From Massilia sp. YIM B02443 (lineage in GTDB: Bacteria > Pseudomonadota > Gammaproteobacteria > Burkholderiales > Burkholderiaceae_D): 64,000 bases of DNA. The stretch covers positions 1-64,000 of the forward strand of contig NZ_JASNRA010000026.1 of NCBI RefSeq assembly GCF_030411955.1, given 5' to 3'. The stretch's first letter is position 1. Each line of letters starts with the position of its first letter. Shown piece by piece: positions 56,136 through 64,000 of the stretch. Position numbers and translations under genes: made by a program. Below the pieces are notes generated by a model, which worked only from the letters and a program-made list of their open reading frames with translations, was not told where the DNA came from and searched no databases.

Positions 56136-59100
56136 ATGGCACGAATCTGGAAGTTCCTGACCGACACCCGCGTGCTGGCGGTGATCGGTATCGCCGCGCT
56201 CGCGGCCATCCTGATGATCGGCGCCGCGGTGCTTGGCGTCGGTCTGTTGTGGGCTGCGATCGTCGGCCTGGTGCTGTTGGCCTGCTGGGGCATCTGGTGG
56301 ATGCTGCACCGCGCCTGGCGCGCGCGCAAGGCCAGGCAGCTGCTGGCGGCGATGGCCGAGGGCGACGCCAGTCTTGAAGCCGACGGCCGCGGCGAAGTCG
56401 CGGTGCTGCGCAAGAATCTGCTGGAAGCGGTATCGACCATCAAGACCTCGAAGCTGGGCCTGACGCGCGGCGCCGCGGCGCTGTACGAGCTGCCCTGGTA
56501 CATGATCATCGGCAATCCGGCGGCCGGCAAGAGCAGCGCCATCGTCCACTCCGGGCTGACCTTCCCGATCCCCGGCAACAAGGCGCTGCAGGGCGTGGGC
56601 GGCACCCGCAACTGCGACTGGTTCTTCACCACCGACGGCATCCTGCTCGACACCGCCGGCCGTTACTCGGTGCAGGACGACGACCGCAACGAGTGGTTCG
56701 GCTTCCTTGACCTGCTACGCAAGCACCGCAGCCGGGCGCCGGTCAACGGCATCCTGATCGCGGTCAGCGTGGCCGAACTGATGGCGGGTCCGGCCACCGC
56801 CTCGCACGAACTGGCCAAGAACCTGCGCACCCGGGTGCAGGAACTGACCGAGCGCCTGGGCGTGCATGCGCCGGTGTACGTGGTGTTCACCAAGGCCGAC
56901 CTGATCGCCGGCTTCCAGGACTTCTTCCACGGCGCCGAACGCGCCGAGCGCGATCGCATCTGGGGCGCCACGCTGCGCTACAACCGGCGCTCCACGCCGG
57001 TGGACGTGCTGGGCTTCTTCGACAGCCAGTTCGAGGAACTGGTCGACGGCCTCAAGGAAATGAGCCTGGCCGGCATGGGGGCCAACCGCAGCAGCGCGAT
57101 GCGGCCCGGCGTGTTCACCTTCCCGCTCGAATTCGCGGCGATCAAGACCCCGCTGCGCGCTTTCCTGGCCACGCTGTTCGAAGAGAACACTTATCAGTTC
57201 AAGCCGGTGTTCCGAGGCTTTTATTTCACCAGCGCGCTGCAGGAAGGCAGCGTGCAAGACCTTTCCAGTCGGCGCGTGGCCAGCCGCTTCGACCTGGCGC
57301 TGCAGGAGCAGAAAGGGACGGCGCCCGACGCCGCCGGCGAGCAGTCCGGTTTCTTCCTGCTCGACCTGTTCCGCAAGGTGATCTTCGCCGACCGTGAATT
57401 GGTCAAGCGCTATACCAATCCGTCGGCGGCGCGCTGGAAGGTGGGCGCCTTCTTCGCCGCCACCATCGTGCTGGGCTGCGCGATGGGCAGCTGGTCGTGG
57501 TCATATATGGGCAATCGCCAGCTGGTGGCCAACGTGCAGTCCGACCTGGAGAAGGTGCAGAAGCTCCAGGCCGGACGCATCGACTTGCAGTCGCGCCTGG
57601 AAGCGCTCGACATCCTGCAGGACCGGATCGAGCAGCTGGACCGCTATGCCGAAGACCAGCCGCTGGCGCTGACGTTCGGCCTGTACCAGGGCGAGACCCT
57701 CGAGCGCAAGCTGCGCGACGAATACTTCGCCGGGGTGCGCGCGGTGATGGTGGAGCCGGTCACCGCCGCACTGGAATCGATGCTGCTTGAGGTGAACAAC
57801 AACGCCGCCGCGCTCGACCCCAACGCCCAGGCGCCGACTGCTCCACCGAAGCCCGGCCAGCCCTACCAGGATGCCTCGCCCACCAACGTCGGCGACGCCT
57901 ACAACGCCCTCAAGACCTACCTGATGCTGGGCGACAAACGGCACGCCGAACCGGGCCACCTGAACGACCAGCTGACCCGTTACTGGCGCGGCTGGCTGGC
58001 GGCGAACCGCGGCAGCATGCCGCGCGAGCAGATGATCCGCAGCGCCGAGCGGCTATTGAGCTTCCACCTGGACCAGATCAACGATCCGGCCTGGCCGCAG
58101 ATGACCCTGAAACTCGGCCTGCTCGACACCACCCGCGAGCACCTGCGCCGCGTGGTGCGCGGCACGCCGGCGCGCGAGCGCGTCTACGCCGACATCAAGA
58201 CGCGGGCCGCGACGCGCTTCCCGGCGGTGACGGTGGCGCGCATCGTGGGCGAACAGGATGCGGGCCTGGTGGCGGGCAGCCATGCGGTCAGCGGCGCCTT
58301 CACCCGCGCGGCCTGGGAAAAGTTCGTGGCCGGCGCGATCCGCGACGCCTCCAACAAGGAGCTGAACACGGTCGACTGGGTGTTGAAGACCACCGCGCGC
58401 GACGACCTGACGCTGGAAGGCAGCCCGGAGCAGATCCAGAAGACGCTGATCGACCTGTACAAGGCCGACTACGCGCGCGAATGGGTCAAGTTCGTGCAGG
58501 GCGTGGCGGTGGCCGACCTGCGCGGCTTCGACGCCAGCGTGCAGGCCATGAACCGGCTGGGCGACCCGCAATCGTCGCCCATCGCCAGGCTGCTGCGCAC
58601 CATCTACGACGAGACGGTGTGGGACAATCCGGGCGCGCCGCGCGCGGCGATGAGCAAGACCGAGCGTGGCGTGATCGGGTGGATCAAGGAAGTGATCCTG
58701 CGCCGGGCGCCGTCGGATGCGCGCACGCTGGCCGATACCGTCGATCCGGTTGCGCTCATGGCCCAGGGCCAGGCGCAGGGAGCAGGGCCGATCGGGCGCG
58801 AGTTCGCCGGCGTGGCGCGGCTGGTCGGGGCGAAGGAAAAAGAAGCCTCGCTGATGACCGGCTATCTGGATGCGCTGTCGCGTTTGCGCACACGCCTGAA
58901 CCAGCTGAAGAACCAGGGCGACCCCGGCCCCGGCGCCAAGCAGTTCATGCAGCAGACGCTGGAAGGCAGCGGCTCGGAACTGGCCGACGCGCTGCGCTAC
59001 GTCGACGAGCAGATGCTGACCGGGATGAGCGACAGCCAGAAGGGCGCGCTGCGGCCCCTGCTGGTGCGCCCGCTGACCCAGACCTTCGCCATGATCGTGC

Positions 59101-59903
59101 TGCCGTCCGAGGCCGAGATCAACAAGACCTGGCAGGCGCAGGTGGTCGAGCCGTTCACGCGCACCCTGGCCACCAAGTACCCGTTCAGCGCCAGCTCCAG
59201 CGTCGAGGCCACGCCGGACGAGATCGGCCAGGTGTTCGGGCCCGAAGGCGCGGTGGCCAGGTTCGTGAATACCTCGATGGGGCCGCTCGTGGTGCGGCGC
59301 GGCGACGTGCTGGCGGCGCGCACCTGGGCCGACATCGGCATCGCGCTCGTACCCCAGGCGGTGGCCAGTTTCCCGGGCTGGGTGGCGCCGCTGTCGAACA
59401 ATGGCGTGGCCAGCGGCGGCGCGGCGCAGACGGTGTTCCAGGTGCTGCCTCTTAGCGCGCCCGGCACCCTCGAATACACGATCGAGATCGACGGCCAGCA
59501 GCTGCGCTACCGGAACACGCCGCCCAGCTGGACCAATATGGTGCACCCGGGCCCGCAGGGGATGGCCGGGGCGCGCGTGTCGGCGGTGACCTTCGACGGG
59601 CGCACCGTGGAGCTGTTCAACCAGCCCGGCCAGTTCGGCCTGCAGCGCCTGTTCGAGGCGGCCCAGCGCAAGCGCAAGGACGACGGCGTGCACGAGCTGC
59701 GCTGGAGCGCCAACAACGTGTCGGTGGCGGTCGACCTGAAGATCGTCAGCAGTCCGCAGTCGGGCGGATCGGGTGCCGGCAGCGGCCAGGGCTTCCGCGG
59801 CCTGCGCCTGCCGCAGGCGATCGTCGGTCGCAGCGATGCGGCGCCAGCACCAGAGCCTGCCCCCGCGAATGCGCCGGCGCTGGCCAGCGCGGGAGTCCAG
59901 TGA
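56136..59903 (+). CDS. tssM: type VI secretion membrane-complex protein TssM (IcmF)
   Basis: A 1255-residue IcmF/TssM, full length for the family. Two N-terminal helices (about 12-32 and 36-55) precede a cytoplasmic GTPase-like domain with Walker A IGNPAAGKSSAIV (about 126-133) and DGILLDTAGRY. A third helix lies at about 435-455 (VGAFFAATIVLGCAMGSWSW). A long periplasmic part with the DUF1215 region and the C-terminal beta domain (TVFQVLPLSAPGTLEYTIEI) follows. With TssJ and TssL it forms the trans-envelope complex. It overlaps tagF by 4 bp. Confidence 0.95.
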   Translation: MARIWKFLTDTRVLAVIGIAALAAILMIGAAVLGVGLLWAAIVGLVLLACWGIWWMLHRAWRARKARQLLAAMAEGDASLEADGRGEVAVLRKNLLEAVSTIKTSKLGLTRGAAALYELPWYMIIGNPAAGKSSAIVHSGLTFPIPGNKALQGVGGTRNCDWFFTTDGILLDTAGRYSVQDDDRNEWFGFLDLLRKHRSRAPVNGILIAVSVAELMAGPATASHELAKNLRTRVQELTERLGVHAPVYVVFTKADLIAGFQDFFHGAERAERDRIWGATLRYNRRSTPVDVLGFFDSQFEELVDGLKEMSLAGMGANRSSAMRPGVFTFPLEFAAIKTPLRAFLATLFEENTYQFKPVFRGFYFTSALQEGSVQDLSSRRVASRFDLALQEQKGTAPDAAGEQSGFFLLDLFRKVIFADRELVKRYTNPSAARWKVGAFFAATIVLGCAMGSWSWSYMGNRQLVANVQSDLEKVQKLQAGRIDLQSRLEALDILQDRIEQLDRYAEDQPLALTFGLYQGETLERKLRDEYFAGVRAVMVEPVTAALESMLLEVNNNAAALDPNAQAPTAPPKPGQPYQDASPTNVGDAYNALKTYLMLGDKRHAEPGHLNDQLTRYWRGWLAANRGSMPREQMIRSAERLLSFHLDQINDPAWPQMTLKLGLLDTTREHLRRVVRGTPARERVYADIKTRAATRFPAVTVARIVGEQDAGLVAGSHAVSGAFTRAAWEKFVAGAIRDASNKELNTVDWVLKTTARDDLTLEGSPEQIQKTLIDLYKADYAREWVKFVQGVAVADLRGFDASVQAMNRLGDPQSSPIARLLRTIYDETVWDNPGAPRAAMSKTERGVIGWIKEVILRRAPSDARTLADTVDPVALMAQGQAQGAGPIGREFAGVARLVGAKEKEASLMTGYLDALSRLRTRLNQLKNQGDPGPGAKQFMQQTLEGSGSELADALRYVDEQMLTGMSDSQKGALRPLLVRPLTQTFAMIVLPSEAEINKTWQAQVVEPFTRTLATKYPFSASSSVEATPDEIGQVFGPEGAVARFVNTSMGPLVVRRGDVLAARTWADIGIALVPQAVASFPGWVAPLSNNGVASGGAAQTVFQVLPLSAPGTLEYTIEIDGQQLRYRNTPPSWTNMVHPGPQGMAGARVSAVTFDGRTVELFNQPGQFGLQRLFEAAQRKRKDDGVHELRWSANNVSVAVDLKIVSSPQSGGSGAGSGQGFRGLRLPQAIVGRSDAAPAPEPAPANAPALASAGVQ

Positions 59904-60850
59904 TGCGCCCGGACCGTATCGGCTATTTCGGCAAGGTGCCGGCGCGCGCCGACTTCGTCAAGCTGGCCAACGACACCGCCGTGATGGGCATGCTCGACGG
60001 CTGGCTGGCCAAGGTCATGACTCTGTTGCCGTCGGATGCGCGCTGGCGCTTTCACTACGACGCCATGCCGCCGGTGAGCTTCGCCCTGGTCGGTCCGGCG
60101 CGCCACCACGCGGTGGCCGGCCACCTGCTGGCCAGCCGCGACCAGTCCGGGCGACGCTTTCCATTCCTGGCCACGCGCACGCTGGCCGTGAACGACCCGG
60201 CGGCCTTCGTTGCGCGCTGTCCGCTGGCGTTCGCGCCGTTGTGGGTGTTCCTGGAAGAGATCTGCCCCAAGGTGCTCGGCGAGACCGATCCGGCGGCGTG
60301 GCTGCAGACGATCGCCGACAGCGCCATCGGCCTGGGCGACGAGGCAGGATTGGCGCGCTGGATGGAGCACGGCACGCTTGGTTCGCTCGACAACCTGCTC
60401 GGGCGCCCCGGCGTGGCGCGCCTGGTGCTGGCGCTGGGATTGCTGCTGCAGCCGGTGATGCACAGCCAGCCGGCCGAACTGCACAAAAGCCTGGTGCTGC
60501 CGCTGCCGCAGGACGGCGCGGCGCGCTATTGCGTGGCCGCCTTCTGGCTGGAACTGATCGCGCCGTTCCTGCGCCGCGCCCAGTTCGACCTGGCGCTGTT
60601 CGTCACGCGCCAGGAAGACCGTCCGGTGCTGGTGGTGGGCTTTTGCGCCGCCCTGGCCGAAACGCTGCGCGCCGTGATCGACCCGCTGGTGGGCAGCGAA
60701 TTCCAGGTGCACCTGCGCGACACCGACTGGATCGACGAGCAGCTCCAGTTCGACGCCGACGTGCGCGTGCTGGCCAGCCACCTGGCCCAGCCCGACCTGC
60801 CCCTGGGACTGGCGCACGACCTGTTCATGAAGACCTTCATTGGAGCATGA
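59900..60850 (+). CDS. tagF: type VI secretion accessory protein TagF
   Basis: A 316-residue DUF2094 protein with the hallmark start IGYFGKVPARADFVKLAND, then RDQSGRRFPFLATRTLAVND and a C-terminal alpha/beta region. In P. aeruginosa TagF restrains T6SS post-translationally. Its ATGA overlaps the tssM stop, and its stop lies one base before the next GTG start, so the three genes form one translational unit. Confidence 0.93.
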   Translation: MMRPDRIGYFGKVPARADFVKLANDTAVMGMLDGWLAKVMTLLPSDARWRFHYDAMPPVSFALVGPARHHAVAGHLLASRDQSGRRFPFLATRTLAVNDPAAFVARCPLAFAPLWVFLEEICPKVLGETDPAAWLQTIADSAIGLGDEAGLARWMEHGTLGSLDNLLGRPGVARLVLALGLLLQPVMHSQPAELHKSLVLPLPQDGAARYCVAAFWLELIAPFLRRAQFDLALFVTRQEDRPVLVVGFCAALAETLRAVIDPLVGSEFQVHLRDTDWIDEQLQFDADVRVLASHLAQPDLPLGLAHDLFMKTFIGA

Positions 60851-60851
60851 C

Positions 60852-61640
60852 GTGAAAACTTCCCTGTTGTTGATGGCGGCCTGGCTGGCCGCCGGCGCCG
60901 CGCATGCCGATCCGCAGGCGGCGGCCGTGACCCAAGGCGGCACTGCGGAAGCGCCGGTGGTGGTCAGCGGCATGGTCGCCGACGAAGCGAGCAAGGCGGC
61001 CCTGCTGGAGCGCCTGCGCGCGCTGTACGGCGCCGGACGCGTGGTCGACCAGCTGTCGGTGGGCGCGGTGTCGACGCCGGCCAACTGGAATGTGTATCTC
61101 GGGCGCCTGATCGGGCCCAATTTGCGACTGGTGAAGGGCGGCCAGCTGAAAGTGGAGGGCAACAACGTCAGCCTGCGCGGCGACGTTGCCGACGAAGCGC
61201 AGCGCCAGCGCATCGCTGCCGAGATCGCGGCCAGCCTGAATCCGACCTACACCGTCAACAACGGCCTGCGCGTGGTGCAGTCGCAGCAGGCGGTGCTGGA
61301 CACCGCGCTGGCCGACCGCATCATCGAGTTCGAATCGGGCAAGGCGGCGCTGACGCCGGCCGGGACCGAGGTGCTGGACCAGATGACGGCGGCGCTGCGC
61401 AAGCTCAAGGGCGTGCGGGTCGAGGTCATCGGCCACACCGACAACGCCGGCTCGCGCGCCGGCAACCTGTCGCTCAGCCAGGCGCGCGCCGAGGCGGTCA
61501 AGACCTACGTGGTGGGGCAGGGGATCGCGCCGGACTCGATCGCGGTGTCGGGGGAGGGGCCCGATCGGCCGGTGGCGGATAACCGGACGCCGGAAGGGAA
61601 GGCGAGGAATCGCAGGATCGAGTTCAAGGTGATTCAGTAA
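60852..61640 (+). CDS. OmpA-family peptidoglycan-binding protein of the T6SS locus
   Basis: A 262-residue exported protein with a signal peptide (MKTSLLLMAAWLAAGAAHAD). A BON-like central region (LKVEGNNVSLRGDVADEAQR) is followed by an OmpA C-terminal domain: IIEFESGKAALTPAGTEVLD, VEVIGHTDNAGSRAGNLSLS and PEGKARNRRIEFKV, with the peptidoglycan-contacting Asp and Arg. It would anchor the secretion apparatus to peptidoglycan, as TagL-type or OmpA-extended TssL proteins do. GTG 60852 is chosen because GGAG lies seven bases upstream and the signal peptide starts there. Confidence 0.88.
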   Translation: MKTSLLLMAAWLAAGAAHADPQAAAVTQGGTAEAPVVVSGMVADEASKAALLERLRALYGAGRVVDQLSVGAVSTPANWNVYLGRLIGPNLRLVKGGQLKVEGNNVSLRGDVADEAQRQRIAAEIAASLNPTYTVNNGLRVVQSQQAVLDTALADRIIEFESGKAALTPAGTEVLDQMTAALRKLKGVRVEVIGHTDNAGSRAGNLSLSQARAEAVKTYVVGQGIAPDSIAVSGEGPDRPVADNRTPEGKARNRRIEFKVIQ

Positions 61641-61662
61641 AGCCTGGCTACCAACTCATGAG

Positions 61663-61768
61663 CCGTCGTCCCCGCGAAGGCGGGGACCCAAGTTTGCATG
61701 CAGACCGATAGCTTGTAATGCAGTTGGTACGCAACGGACTTGGGTCCCCGCCTTCGCGGGGACGACGG
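61663..61768. repeat. nested palindrome with 31-bp perfect arms
   Basis: The left arm at 61663-61693 and right arm at 61738-61768 are exact reverse complements, 44 bases apart. Each arm itself contains the hairpin GTCCCCGCGAAGGCGGGGAC. It fills the gap between convergent T6SS operons and probably ends both transcripts. It has the look of a dispersed REP/BIME-type element. Confidence 0.92.
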
Positions 61769-61817
61769 TTTTGGGGCAACGATATTACCAATCTGGCCGG
61801 TGGGTCGGCCATCCCGA

Positions 61818-62576
61818 TCACGGCAAGGTAATCGTCACATACGCCGCCCGCGGCGGCAGCTTCACCAGGTCGTTGTACTGTGCCAGCGTCGCCTCGGTCT
61901 CGCGTCCCAGCACGGTCCGGAAGCCCAGGTAGCCGCCCAGTCCCACCACAGCGAACACCGCCCCCAGCACCCACAGCGACAGGTCGCTGCGCAGCCGGTT
62001 CACCACCTGGTCCGGCCGTTCGGCATGCGGCGCGAACCCGCGCGTGCGCCCGCGCATGCGCGCGATCTCGTCGCCCAGGCGCGCGATCAGGTAATCGAGC
62101 TTGTCGCGGCCGTCGAGCGCGTAGCGGCCCTGGAAGCCGAGCAGCAGGCACATATGGAACACTTCCAGCGCCTCGACGTGCTGGGCGCCGCGCGCGCGCA
62201 GGTCTTCCAGCCGGTGGAAGAAGTGCTCGCCCGCCAGCTGGTCGCCGAATACGCGCAGCTGCAGCGGGCGCGTTTCCCACGCTTCGCGCACCTCGTAGCT
62301 GGAGCGCAGGATGATCTCGTCCACCGCCGAGCAGAAGGCGTACTTGGCCGCCGTCACGTCCTCGGCCGCGATGCCCAGTCCCTTGGCGTTGCGGTCGACG
62401 TCGGCCAGGAAGGCGGTCATGTTGTCTGCGAACGCGCCCTTGTCCTGCGGCCCGCAGCCGTTCTGCAGCAGGAACAGCGCATGGAAACCCTCGTACATGA
62501 TGTCCACCAGCCGTTGAACACGGCTGGCACCCTGGTCGCCTGCAGGCGCGGCGCGGCGCTCGATGAAGGCGTTCAT
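61818..62576 (-). CDS. tssL: type VI secretion protein TssL (DotU)
   Basis: A 252-residue DotU/TssL. The cytoplasmic hook domain has CSAVDEIILRSSYEVREAWE, QLRVFGDQLAGEHFFHRLED and FHMCLLLGFQGRYALDGRDK, the family signature. A single C-terminal helix is at about 212-232 (LWVLGAVFAVVGLGGYLGF). It links the baseplate (via TssK) to TssM. It ends shortly after the helix, so it is the short form without a fused OmpA domain; the separate OmpA protein across the palindrome may supply that function. It overlaps tssK by 4 bp. Confidence 0.95.
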   Translation of the reverse strand: MNAFIERRAAPAGDQGASRVQRLVDIMYEGFHALFLLQNGCGPQDKGAFADNMTAFLADVDRNAKGLGIAAEDVTAAKYAFCSAVDEIILRSSYEVREAWETRPLQLRVFGDQLAGEHFFHRLEDLRARGAQHVEALEVFHMCLLLGFQGRYALDGRDKLDYLIARLGDEIARMRGRTRGFAPHAERPDQVVNRLRSDLSLWVLGAVFAVVGLGGYLGFRTVLGRETEATLAQYNDLVKLPPRAAYVTITLP

Positions 62577-64000
62577 GCCGACACCGCGATCAGTTCGAGC
62601 CGCAGGTCGCGGATGCCGGGCGCGCTGTGCACGACGCCATGCAAGGAATTCTGGCTGCCGGCGCCGTGGGCGGCAGGCGGCGGTCCGCCCGGCACATGCC
62701 CGCCCGGCACGTAGATCGAGATCGACTGTGACTTGAGCATCGATTCGTACAGCGCGCCGCGGTTCTCGAGCACGAAATAATAGGTGTCGGGCCGCACCGG
62801 AATCGCCGCCGGCACCTGCGGCGCGTGCACCAGCTTCACGCCCGGCAGCGCCGACAGCACGAACTTGTCGACGTCTTCCGGCGCGCCGATCTTGAATTGC
62901 AGCGGAACGGCTTCCACCAGCTTGAGCGCCGCCATGTCGGCCGACACCGCCAGGTACAGCGTGGTCTGCAGGTTGATGCGGCCCGAGTCGAGCGCGCCCA
63001 GGTAGTAGTTGGGGCGGTCCTTGTGCAGAGCGATGGTGAAATAGCGCGACGAGATCACGGTGTCGAGCAGGTCGCGGATGATGCCGTCCAGGCGCGCGAA
63101 CTGCGGTCCCGGATCGGCGTGCACGTAGGACGGCAGGTCTTCCAGCCGGTAGCTGCGCGAATAGGTCATCAGGCCGCCGGCCAGCTGCAGCAGGGCGCCG
63201 TACAGGCGCTCCGGATGCAGCTCGCGGTGATGCAGGTAGTGGGCCAGCGCCGCATAGCCGGCGCTGGCGGTGTGCAGCAGCCAGAACGAGGAGACGTCGC
63301 CGCCGCGGATCTCGACCACGTTGCGGCTCGGCTCGCGCAGGTCGCCGTACAGGGCGTTGACCTTGGCCAGCAGCTTTTCCATCAGCCGCGCCAGGCCGGT
63401 ATGCAGGCCGCCCGCTTGCCCGCTCACGGCGTCGATCGACATGCTGGGCGGGATGAAGCCGGGATCGAGCTCGAAGCCGCCGGTGGCCACACGGCGCAGG
63501 CGCAGTAGCGGAAAGCTCTCGTAGGCTTCCAGCGCCTCGCTCTCGGGCACCAGGCGCAGCGTCTTGCGCAGGTAAGTGACCGGGGCATCGGCGGCCTGGG
63601 TGTACAGGTCCTGGGTTTCGCGCTCGTGGCGGCCGTAGCGCATTGTCGGCGCATCCGGAAAGTCGACCCCGTCGTCGCCGATGCTGCAGTTTTCGCCGTG
63701 GGTCTTGAGCGAGGGCAGGGCGGCGTGGAAGGTGACGGTCTGCGGCGAGCCGGGCAGCTCGCCCAGGCGCACCGGCAGCGGCAGCGGATCTCCTCCCGGG
63801 GCGCGATACACTTCGCCGTCCGGGAACAGCAGCGACAGTTCGTCGATGCGCAGCACGTCGTGGCGCAGGGCGTCGAGGTCGATGCCCAGGCGCCGCACGC
63901 CCCAGCAATACGGGTGTAGCGCGCAGGCGGTCTGGTTCAGCCGCGCCTCGTGGTAGCGGTCCTGCTGCTGGAAATGCTGGGGGCGCAGGAACAATCCTTC
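62573..64000 (-). CDS. tssK: type VI secretion baseplate protein TssK, 5'-truncated by the window
   Basis: At least 475 codons of TssK (VasE/ImpJ). The visible start is internal: the frame reads EGLFLRPQHFQQQDRYHEAR to the window edge, matching the 'W-x-E-G-x-F-L-R-P-Q-H-F-Q-Q' motif that normally sits about 12 residues from the N-terminus. TssK trimers connect the baseplate to TssL/TssM. The C-terminal part contains a Gly/Pro-rich stretch (YVPGGHVPGGPPPAAHGAG). The rest of the T6SS locus presumably lies to the right. Confidence 0.95.
   Translation of the reverse strand, partial: EGLFLRPQHFQQQDRYHEARLNQTACALHPYCWGVRRLGIDLDALRHDVLRIDELSLLFPDGEVYRAPGGDPLPLPVRLGELPGSPQTVTFHAALPSLKTHGENCSIGDDGVDFPDAPTMRYGRHERETQDLYTQAADAPVTYLRKTLRLVPESEALEAYESFPLLRLRRVATGGFELDPGFIPPSMSIDAVSGQAGGLHTGLARLMEKLLAKVNALYGDLREPSRNVVEIRGGDVSSFWLLHTASAGYAALAHYLHHRELHPERLYGALLQLAGGLMTYSRSYRLEDLPSYVHADPGPQFARLDGIIRDLLDTVISSRYFTIALHKDRPNYYLGALDSGRINLQTTLYLAVSADMAALKLVEAVPLQFKIGAPEDVDKFVLSALPGVKLVHAPQVPAAIPVRPDTYYFVLENRGALYESMLKSQSISIYVPGGHVPGGPPPAAHGAGSQNSLHGVVHSAPGIRDLRLELIAVSA

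Overview
The window looks like chromosomal DNA of a high-GC betaproteobacterium of the Oxalobacteraceae, most like Massilia and relatives. This is an inference from the housekeeping block carA-carB-greA-DUF4149 / yhbY / rlmE-ftsH-folP-glmM with tRNA-Pro and tRNA-Arg, from protein sequence character, and from the dispersed palindromes. No database search was possible.

Layout. 1-760: the 5' end of a TnpB gene and an IS607-type helix-turn-helix frame at the left edge, then an array of REP-like 16-21 bp repeats without the transposase gene that usually accompanies such repeats. 765-4775: a C-tail-anchored unknown and a Fur-box-linked iron operon (DUF4198, DUF3649, PepSY reductase-like, DUF3325). 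4849-6191: a patatin-like lipoprotein and a HbpS/GlcG-like protein. 6250-18031: core genes and two tRNAs. 18052-21547: TerB-like protein, a phage-type S24 repressor with a coupled small gene and a divergent holin-like gene, a DUF5710 protein and an MBL hydrolase. 21656-27265: a TonB-like protein with a long coiled coil, then Wza-like and Wzc-like polysaccharide export genes.

28063-45554, all on the minus strand, is a polysaccharide biosynthesis cluster. It contains wbpM, wbpA, wbpB, wbpD, wbpE, a Wzx flippase, a Wzy-like polymerase, two GT4 glycosyltransferases, a GNAT protein, a deacetylase-like protein, a second DegT aminotransferase, an initiating sugar transferase, a PAP2 protein and an acyltransferase. 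Most junctions are 4-bp ATGA overlaps, so the genes are probably translated as coupled series. The predicted sugar-nucleotide output is a UDP-2,3-diacetamido-glucuronate plus a second, C4-aminated sugar. No WbpI-type 2-epimerase is present. The plus-strand Wza/Wzc pair converges on this cluster across a 0.8-kb stretch with no gene I can support.

46433-50151: three very small genes, then an envelope-stress-like operon (two LiaI/LiaF-like membrane proteins, a LytS-type kinase, a LytTR regulator). 50143-54176: a two-gene DNA-repair module in which a FAN1-type VRR-NUC nuclease is translationally coupled to a DinG/XPD-like helicase with an N-terminal nuclease-like domain. 54278-64000: the edge of a type VI secretion locus (TagX-like M15 peptidase, TssM, TagF and an OmpA-family protein on plus; TssL and a partial TssK on minus), with a large nested palindrome between the convergent operons.
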